From positions 1-39,058 of the forward strand of contig JAKCCH010000019.1 of assembly GCA_021838945.1 (NCBI GenBank): a DNA stretch of 39,058 bases. The letters run 5' to 3'. This document shows, piece after piece, positions 30,143 to 36,298 of the stretch. The stretch comes from Actinomycetes bacterium (GTDB lineage: Bacteria > Actinomycetota > Acidimicrobiia > Acidimicrobiales > Bog-793). Each line of letters begins with the position of its first letter. Positions within the stretch are counted from its first letter, which is position 1. The notes below the pieces were generated by a model, which made no database searches, was not told the DNA's origin, and saw nothing but the letters and a program-made list of their open reading frames with translations. Both the position numbers and the translations under genes were made by a program.

Positions 30143-31942
30143 ATGAAACTTCTCTCGCATCACGGCGCGGCCGAGACGCACTACAAGTGGATCGCCCTTT
30201 CGAACACGACGCTCGGCATGCTGATGGCGACGATCAACTCGTCCATCACCCTCATCGCGCTGCCGGACATCTTCCGAGGGATCGGGCTCGACCCGCTCGC
30301 CCCGGGCAACGTCAGCTACCTCCTGTGGATGCTGATGGGGTTCCTCGTCGTCACGGCCGTCCTCGTCGTCACCTTCGGCCGCATCGGCGACATCTACGGC
30401 CGGGTGAGGATGTACGAGCTCGGGTTCGCCGTCTTCACGGTCGGGTCGATCCTGCTCTCGGTGGTGTGGCTGCACGGCGGCGCAGGCGCCCTCTACCTCA
30501 TCGCGATGCGGGTCGTGCAAGGGCTCGGGGCGGCCATGCTCATGGCGAACACCGCTGCGATCCTGACGGACGCCTTCCCCGCGAACCAGCGCGGCCTCGC
30601 CCTCGGCATCAACAACGTCGCCGCCATCGCCGGGTCCTTCATCGGCCTCGTCCTCGGCGGCCTCCTCGGACCGGTCGACTGGCGGCTCGTGTTCCTCGTC
30701 TCGGTCCCGGTCGGCATCTTCGGGACGATCTGGGCGTGGAGCAAGCTCGAGGAGCGCGGTGAGCGGCGCGCGGCTCGCCTCGACTGGTGGGGCAACATCA
30801 CGTTCGCCGTCGGGCTCATCGCGGTCCTGATCGGCATCACCTACGGCATCCAGCCCTACGGTGGCCACACCATGGGCTGGACGAGCCCCATGGTGATCGC
30901 CTGCCTCGCCGGCGGGGTCGCCCTGCTCGCGCTCTTCTGCGTCATCGAACAGCACGTGGTCGAGCCGATGTTCCACCTCCCGCTCTTCCGGATCCGGGCG
31001 TTCACGATGGGCAACGTCGCCGCCCTGTTGTCCTCGCTCGGCCGGGGCGGCCTCATGTTCATGCTCATCATCTGGCTTCAGGGCATCTGGCTGCCGCTGC
31101 ACGGCTACTCGTTCCAGCAGACGCCGTTGTGGGCGGGCATCTACATGGTGCCGCTCACGGTCGGGTTCCTCATCTCCGGCCCGGTTTCCGGCTGGCTGTC
31201 GGACCACGTCGGCGCGCGGCCGTTCGCGACGCTCGGGATGGTCGTGTCCGCCGGGGCGTTCCTCGGGATCGAGACGCTCCCGGTCGACTTCTCCTATGTC
31301 TGGTTCGCCCTCCTCCTGCTCTTGCTCGGCGCTGCCATGGGGCTCTTCGCCTCGCCGAACCGTGCGCAGGTCATGAACAGCCTGCCCCCGCACCAGCGCG
31401 GCGTCGGCGGTGGCATGAGCGCCACGTTCCAGAACTCGGCGATGGTGCTGTCTATCGGCGTGTTCTTCACGCTCATGGTGCTCGGGCTCGCTGCGGGCCT
31501 TCCCGCGCACCTCGAGCACGGGCTGCTCGCGGCCGGGCTCCCGAGATCGAAGGCGGTGCAGGTGGCCCACCTGCCGCCCGTCGGGACGCTCTTCGCGGCG
31601 TTCCTCGGCTACAACCCCGTCGGCGTGCTGCTCGGGGGCTCCATCCACCACCTGAGCCACGTCAATGCCGTGCACGTGACCGGACGGGCGTTCTTCCCGT
31701 CGCTCATCGCCGCGCCGTTCCAGGCGGGGCTCCGCAAGGCGTTCGACTTCGCCGCGATCGCCTGTCTCGTGGCCGCCGCCGCGTCGTGGCTGTCGGGCGA
31801 GAAGTACCTGCACACGAGCACCGCAGAAGAGCCGCAGCCCGTCGCAGCCGCCGGATCGCCTCTCGTTCCCCTCGAGGAGGAGCCGGCGGGCGCGGAGCAC
31901 CGCGGCGCTGCGGTTGCCGGCTCGGTGGCGAGGCCCCGGTGA
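30143..31942 (+). CDS. DHA2-family 14-TM drug:H+ antiporter
   Basis: A 599-residue major facilitator with about 14 transmembrane segments. Motif A appears as LVVTFGRIGDIYGRVRMYELGF and motif C as the GxAxGPxxGG-like GSFIGLVLGGLLGPVDWRLVFLVSVPVG after helix 5. A second half contains GIYMVPLTVGFLISGPVSGWLSDHVG. This matches the DHA2 (EmrB/QacA-like) family, exporting drugs or toxic metabolites. A long extracytoplasmic loop lies between the last two helices (about residues 465-530). ATG 30143 has no Shine-Dalgarno. Its stop overlaps the MerR gene start, so the regulator is made from the same mRNA. Confidence 0.9.
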   Translation: MKLLSHHGAAETHYKWIALSNTTLGMLMATINSSITLIALPDIFRGIGLDPLAPGNVSYLLWMLMGFLVVTAVLVVTFGRIGDIYGRVRMYELGFAVFTVGSILLSVVWLHGGAGALYLIAMRVVQGLGAAMLMANTAAILTDAFPANQRGLALGINNVAAIAGSFIGLVLGGLLGPVDWRLVFLVSVPVGIFGTIWAWSKLEERGERRAARLDWWGNITFAVGLIAVLIGITYGIQPYGGHTMGWTSPMVIACLAGGVALLALFCVIEQHVVEPMFHLPLFRIRAFTMGNVAALLSSLGRGGLMFMLIIWLQGIWLPLHGYSFQQTPLWAGIYMVPLTVGFLISGPVSGWLSDHVGARPFATLGMVVSAGAFLGIETLPVDFSYVWFALLLLLLGAAMGLFASPNRAQVMNSLPPHQRGVGGGMSATFQNSAMVLSIGVFFTLMVLGLAAGLPAHLEHGLLAAGLPRSKAVQVAHLPPVGTLFAAFLGYNPVGVLLGGSIHHLSHVNAVHVTGRAFFPSLIAAPFQAGLRKAFDFAAIACLVAAAASWLSGEKYLHTSTAEEPQPVAAAGSPLVPLEEEPAGAEHRGAAVAGSVARPR

Positions 31943-32391
31943 TCTCCGAGGCGACGTACTCGATCGGCGAGGCCGCCGAGCTGTGCGGCACGACGACGCG
32001 CACCCTCCGCTACTACGAGGAGCTCGGCCTCGTCAGCTCGACCCGACAGAGCGCCAGCTCCCAGCGGCGCTACGGCCAGGCCGAGATCGAGCGGATCCAG
32101 CACATCCGGGAGCTGCAGACGCTGCTCGGCCTCGACCTCGACGAGATCGCCGAGCAGCTCCAGGCCTCGGACCGGCTCGACGGGCTGAAGGCCGAGTACC
32201 GCGCGGGTCCGCCGGAGGAGCGTCGTGAGGCGATCCTCGAGGAGTCCCGCCTGATCCTCCGAGGGCTTCGAGCCCGGGCGATCGAACGTGAGGAGCGGCT
32301 GGCGGTGTTCGTCCGCGAGCTCGACGAGCGGCTCGGCCGCGTGGAGCGTGCGCGTGCCGACAAGCCGGCGGCCTCGGCCCGGAGGAGGTAG
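31939..32391 (+). CDS. MerR-family transcriptional regulator
   Basis: A 150-residue regulator. The winged helix-turn-helix appears at the N-terminus as YSIGEAAELCGTTTRTLRYYEELGL with the wing SQRRYGQAEIERIQHI, followed by the dimerising helix (about 80-140). No Cys cluster of metal-binding MerR proteins is seen, so an organic ligand is more likely. GTG 31939 overlaps the exporter stop by 4 bp (GTGA). It probably acts on the palindrome at 30127-30142 and controls its own operon, and perhaps the divergent glycosyltransferase. Confidence 0.9.
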   Translation: MISEATYSIGEAAELCGTTTRTLRYYEELGLVSSTRQSASSQRRYGQAEIERIQHIRELQTLLGLDLDEIAEQLQASDRLDGLKAEYRAGPPEERREAILEESRLILRGLRARAIEREERLAVFVRELDERLGRVERARADKPAASARRR

Positions 32392-32434
32392 CTGCGAGCG
32401 CCTACGCTCAGGCGGTGGGCTGGAGAGGAGCGTC

Positions 32435-33793
32435 GTGCGTTTCGTCGTGATCGGGGCGGGCCCGGCCGGGCTCCAGGCAGCTCAGACAGCGGCTCGTCTC
32501 GGCGCGGAGGTGGTCCTCGTCGAACGTGACGTCATCGGCGGCGCCGCCAACCTCTGGGACTGCGTGCCTTCCAAGGCGATGATCGCGACGGGTGCGCTGG
32601 TGTCCCGTGCCCACCGGGCCGAGCTCCTCGGTCTCTTCCCGTTGCAGCCGGAAGTGGACCTGCAGGCCCTCGGCCGCCGCGTGCGGGACATCGAGCAGCG
32701 CCTCGTCAGCTCGTGGACCGACCAGCTCGAGCACCAGGGTGTCCGGATCGCGCACGGCACTGGCAGGTTGGCCGGTCCCCACCGTGTGGTGATCGACCAC
32801 ACAGAAGCTGGCCGCGAGGAGATCGACGCGGACGCCGTCCTGCTCGCGACGGGCTCGTACCCGCGGATCCCGGCCTGGGCGGAGGTCGACGGGGAGCGCG
32901 TGCTGTCGACGCGCCAGGCGTACCCGCCGCCGGTGATCCCCGAGCGCCTCGTCGTGATCGGTTCCGGCGTCACGGGGGTCGAATTCGTCCACATGTTCCG
33001 CTCGCTCGGCTCGGAGGTGAGCCTCATCGTCTCGCGCCAGCAAGTGCTCCCCCAGAAGGATCCCGAGGTCGCGTCCGCTCTCGAGACGGATTTCCTCGAG
33101 CGGGGAGTCCAGCTGCTGAAAGGAGCGCGCGCCATCGGGATCGACTCCGGCGAGAAGTCTGTCACCGTCCGCTGCGACGACGGGCGCAGCGTCGAGGGGA
33201 GCCATGTCCTCATCTGCATCGGGTCGGTGCCGACGAGCGACGGGCTCGGGCTCGAGGCCGCCGGCGTCGTTCGGACTCAGAGCGGGCACGTACCGGTCAA
33301 CCACCACTGCCAGTCGAACGTCCCGCACATCTACGCCGCCGGCGACCTGTCAGGCCGGTTGCCGCTCGCCTCGGTGGCCTTCAGCCAGGGTCACAAAGTG
33401 GCGGAGCACGTGATGGGCCTCCACACCCGAGAGCACCGGCATCTCGACTACGACAAGGCGGCGTCGGCCATATTCACCGAGCCGGAGATCGCCGACGTCG
33501 GGCTGGCCGAGGCGGAGGCCTTCGCCCTCGGGCGGAAGATCCGGGTGACGAAGGTTCCCTACGCGGCGAACTCCCGGGCCCTCATCGACGGCGACTGGCG
33601 CGGGTTCGTGAAGATCGTGTCGGATCCGGCGACCGGCGTCGTGCTCGGAGGCTCGATCGTCGGAGCGCACGCCGCCGAGCTGATCAGCGTCGTAGCCCTG
33701 GCGGTGACGGCGAACCTGCGGGTCGTCGATCTCGCCGAGAGCTTGTTCGTCCATCCTGCGCTCGCCGAGGCGTTGGCGGAGGCGGCTGAGTAG
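32435..33793 (+). CDS. lpdA: LpdA-type flavoprotein, NAD(P)H:quinone reductase
   Basis: A 452-residue flavoprotein of the pyridine-nucleotide-disulfide reductase family, with FAD motif FVVIGAGPAGLQAA at the N-terminus, NAD(P) motif LVVIGSGVTGVEFVHMF near 170, and IYAAGDLSGRLPLASVA. The redox centre reads GGAANLWDCVPSK, so the first of the two Cys (GG-T-C-X4-C) is Ala and only one remains. This matches the mycobacterial LpdA (Rv3303c) group, which reduces quinones with NAD(P)H rather than acting as lipoamide dehydrogenase. Later blocks, such as PYAANSRALIDGDWRGFVKIV, also match. GTG 32435 has GAGGAG five bases upstream. Its 3' end overlaps the nfo gene by 110 bp, tail to tail. Confidence 0.88.
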   Translation: MRFVVIGAGPAGLQAAQTAARLGAEVVLVERDVIGGAANLWDCVPSKAMIATGALVSRAHRAELLGLFPLQPEVDLQALGRRVRDIEQRLVSSWTDQLEHQGVRIAHGTGRLAGPHRVVIDHTEAGREEIDADAVLLATGSYPRIPAWAEVDGERVLSTRQAYPPPVIPERLVVIGSGVTGVEFVHMFRSLGSEVSLIVSRQQVLPQKDPEVASALETDFLERGVQLLKGARAIGIDSGEKSVTVRCDDGRSVEGSHVLICIGSVPTSDGLGLEAAGVVRTQSGHVPVNHHCQSNVPHIYAAGDLSGRLPLASVAFSQGHKVAEHVMGLHTREHRHLDYDKAASAIFTEPEIADVGLAEAEAFALGRKIRVTKVPYAANSRALIDGDWRGFVKIVSDPATGVVLGGSIVGAHAAELISVVALAVTANLRVVDLAESLFVHPALAEALAEAAE

Positions 33794-34697
33794 CTGCACC
33801 ACCGCGTGCCAGGCGAGCACGCCAGCGCCGCCGGCCGGCGGCGTGGACGGCGCGTGCCGTGGCGAGGTCGCTCGCGGCCGGACCGCGACGGTCGGTGCCG
33901 GGGACCTCGAGGATGGCCGGCAGCCCTTGGAGTGCAGGATGCCCGAGGAGCGAACCCAGTGCCCGCCGCCCGATGAACCCCTCCCCGAGGTTCTCGTGGC
34001 GGTCGCGGTTCGTGCCGAACGGCACCTTCGAGTCGTTGACGTGCAGGCAGCGCAGGCGACCGAGGGAGACGGTCCGCGCGACGGCGCCGACGACGGCGTC
34101 CGCCTCGTCGAGGGTCTCGTACGGCACACCGGACGCGAAGAGATGCTGGGTGTCGAGGCAGATCCCGAGCCGTCCGTCCCCCGAGGCGAGCTCGAGGATG
34201 CGGGCGAGCTCGTCGAGACTGCGTCCGATCGTGCCGCCCGCTCCGGCCGTGTTCTCGAGCAGGAGCATGCACGGCTCCCGTCCCAGGCGTTCTGCGGCGG
34301 CGTCGAGCGACGCGACCGCGTCGAGCGCGAGCGCGCGGGCGACAGGTGCGAGCCCGGCACCGAGGTGGCTGCCCGGGTGCAGCACGAGGCTTTCCGCCCC
34401 GAGGCGTGAGGCGACCTCGAGGTTGTGGGTGAGGGCGGCGCGCGACTTCGCCAGGAGGCCGGGATCGGTGGTCGCGAGGTTGATCAGGTAGCTCGCGTGG
34501 CAGACGAGCGTTTTCACAGTCGGGTGCGAAGCCATCCGTGCCGCGAACTCCGCCAGCACGTCGTCGCCGTAGGGGTACGGCCTCCACATGCGGGGGTTCT
34601 GGGCGTGGAACTGCATGACGTCGGCGTCGATGGCGGCGGCGCGGTCGATGGCGCGAAGGAAGCCGCCGGCGGTCGAGACGTTGGCGCCGAAGAGCAT
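33684..34697 (-). CDS. nfo: Endonuclease IV
   Basis: A 337-residue AP endonuclease for base-excision repair. The zinc ligands are readable in order: CHASYLINLA, LVLHPGSHLGAG, LLLENTAGAGG, ICLDTQHLFASG, LHVNDSKVPFGTNRDRHENLG and ILEVPG. The usual length is about 250-285, so the last roughly 55 residues (Arg/Pro-rich, after about DLATARAVHAAG) are extra and are antisense to the 3' end of lpdA. ATG 34697 lies seven bases downstream of TACCTT (minus 34710-34705), with no Shine-Dalgarno. It is divergent from miaB. Confidence 0.93.
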   Translation of the reverse strand: MLFGANVSTAGGFLRAIDRAAAIDADVMQFHAQNPRMWRPYPYGDDVLAEFAARMASHPTVKTLVCHASYLINLATTDPGLLAKSRAALTHNLEVASRLGAESLVLHPGSHLGAGLAPVARALALDAVASLDAAAERLGREPCMLLLENTAGAGGTIGRSLDELARILELASGDGRLGICLDTQHLFASGVPYETLDEADAVVGAVARTVSLGRLRCLHVNDSKVPFGTNRDRHENLGEGFIGRRALGSLLGHPALQGLPAILEVPGTDRRGPAASDLATARAVHAAGRRRWRARLARGGAATQPPPPTPRRAQDGRTSSRRDRRPAGSPSPPGLRR

Positions 34698-34704
34698 CCG
34701 GGCA

Positions 34705-34730
34705 AAGGTAGCCCTGCCGCCGCGTATCCT
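34705..34730. promoter_or_regulatory. Divergent nfo and miaB -10 elements
   Basis: On the minus strand TACCTT (34710-34705) is followed by seven bases and the nfo ATG at 34697. On the plus strand TATCCT (34725-34730) is followed by six bases and the miaB GTG at 34737. Both transcripts would be leaderless from a spacer of only 39 bp. Confidence 0.55.
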
Positions 34731-34736
34731 CTGAGG

Positions 34737-36212
34737 GTGGCTCCCGAGCGCAGATACCTGGTCCGCACGTTCGGCTGCCAGATGAACGAGCACGACAGCG
34801 AGCGGATCGCAGCTCTGCTCCGGGCGGAGGGGATGGTCCGCACGAACGACGTCGAGGAGGCGGACGTCGTCGTGCTCAACACGTGCTGCATCCGCCAGAA
34901 CGCCGACGACAAGCTGTACGGGACGCTCGGCCATCTGAAGTCGCTCCGCCAGCGCCGCCCCGACATGCAGATCGCCGTCGGCGGCTGCCTGGCCCAGAAG
35001 GACCGGGATCTCGTCACCACCCGCGCCCCGCACGTCGACGCGGTCTTCGGGACCTTCAACGTCGGGCGTGTCGTCGACCTGCTCCGGGAGGCGGGCGAGA
35101 CGGGAGCTTCCGTCGTCGAGGTGCTGGACGCTCCGGTCGACGACAGCACCGACTTCCCGACGGCGATGCCGGTCCGTGACGACCTGCCGCACGCGGCCTG
35201 GGTCACGATCCAGGTCGGCTGCGACAACTCGTGCGCGTTCTGCATCGTGCCGGCGGTGCGCGGCCCCGAGGTGTCCCGTCCCTTCGGCGACCTCGTCGGC
35301 GAGGTGGCCGAGCTCGCCCGCCAGGGCGTCGTCGAGATCACCCTCCTCGGGCAGAACGTGAACTCGTACGGACGGGACCTCACACTGCGCTTCCGCAAGG
35401 CTCCTGACGCTTCGGCACACTCGCACGAGACCGGGGGGATGTGGGCCGGATCGGAACGCCACGCCGCCCGGCCGTTGTTCGCCGACCTGCTGCGAGCCGT
35501 CGGGGAGGTGCCCGGCATCCGCCGGGTGCGCTTCACGAGCCCGCACCCGAAGGACCTCCGCCCCGAGACGATCGAGGCCATGGCAGCGACCCCGGCCGTC
35601 TGCGAGCAGCTCCACCTTCCGCTCCAATCGGGCAGCGATCCGGTGCTGCAGGCGATGCGGCGCGGATACACAGCCGAGCGGTACCTCGAGCGCCTTGCCG
35701 CCGCCCGCCGGGAGATCGGCGACCTCGCCGTCACCACCGACATCATCGTCGGCTTTCCTGGCGAGACCGAGGAGGACTTCCGACGGACCCTCGAGGTCGT
35801 GGCCGAGGCGGAGTACGACAGCGCCTACACGTTCATCTTCTCGCCACGGCCCGGCACGCGGGCGGCGGAGATGCGTGAGGGGTTCGTGGACGAGGGGGAG
35901 ATCGGGGAGCGTTTCGAACGGTTGAAGGTGGTCGTCGAGCGCTCGTCACTGGCGAAGAACCGGGCCCGCGTCGGCCGGGTCGAGGAGGCCCTCGTCGAAG
36001 GTCCCTCCAAGCGCAACCCGGACCTGCTCACCGGCCGCACCCGCCAGGGCAAGCTCGTGCACTTCGCCCCCGAGGGCGAGGTGCCCGCCGGCAGCTTCGT
36101 GCAGGTGCGCATCGACAGCGCCGCGCCGCATCACTTGCTCGGCACGCAGGTCGCCCTCGAGCTGCCGGCGATGCGCCGCCGCACGCCGCTGCGGGTGACG
36201 GCCACCGCCTGA
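34737..36212 (+). CDS. miaB: tRNA methylthiotransferase MiaB
   Basis: A 491-residue radical-SAM enzyme that converts i6A37 to ms2i6A37 in tRNAs reading UNN codons. The N-terminal MTTase domain has the three auxiliary-cluster Cys in TFGCQMNEHDSE, NTCCIRQNA and GGCLAQ. The radical-SAM cluster is GCDNSCAFCIVPAVRG (C-X3-C-X2-C), followed by VEITLLGQNVNSYG and LQSGSDPVLQAMRRGYT. A TRAM domain closes the protein (KLVHFAPEGE..PAGSFVQVRIDSA). An unusual insert of about 35 residues, His/Gly-rich (after GQNVNSYG), lies in the radical-SAM domain. GTG 34737 is six bases after TATCCT. secA follows on the same strand. Confidence 0.95.
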   Translation: MAPERRYLVRTFGCQMNEHDSERIAALLRAEGMVRTNDVEEADVVVLNTCCIRQNADDKLYGTLGHLKSLRQRRPDMQIAVGGCLAQKDRDLVTTRAPHVDAVFGTFNVGRVVDLLREAGETGASVVEVLDAPVDDSTDFPTAMPVRDDLPHAAWVTIQVGCDNSCAFCIVPAVRGPEVSRPFGDLVGEVAELARQGVVEITLLGQNVNSYGRDLTLRFRKAPDASAHSHETGGMWAGSERHAARPLFADLLRAVGEVPGIRRVRFTSPHPKDLRPETIEAMAATPAVCEQLHLPLQSGSDPVLQAMRRGYTAERYLERLAAARREIGDLAVTTDIIVGFPGETEEDFRRTLEVVAEAEYDSAYTFIFSPRPGTRAAEMREGFVDEGEIGERFERLKVVVERSSLAKNRARVGRVEEALVEGPSKRNPDLLTGRTRQGKLVHFAPEGEVPAGSFVQVRIDSAAPHHLLGTQVALELPAMRRRTPLRVTATA

Positions 36213-36284
36213 AGCTCCGGCGGGCGCAACTGCCTGCCGACGACACCAGGGACCGGCGCATCCGAAGGCGTTCCGGGGCGCCTC

Positions 36285-36290
36285 TAGACT
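36285..36290 (+). promoter_or_regulatory. -10 for secA
   Basis: TAGACT is followed by eight bases and GTG 36299. No Shine-Dalgarno is present, consistent with a leaderless secA mRNA. The 86-bp spacer after miaB contains no other feature. Confidence 0.45.
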
Positions 36291-36298
36291 GGCTCGTC

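Noticed and set aside
30083-31900. A 605-codon minus-strand open frame
   Set aside because: It lies antisense to the DHA2 exporter, whose motifs are clear, and is extremely rich in Arg, Asp, Glu and His as expected of a shadow frame.
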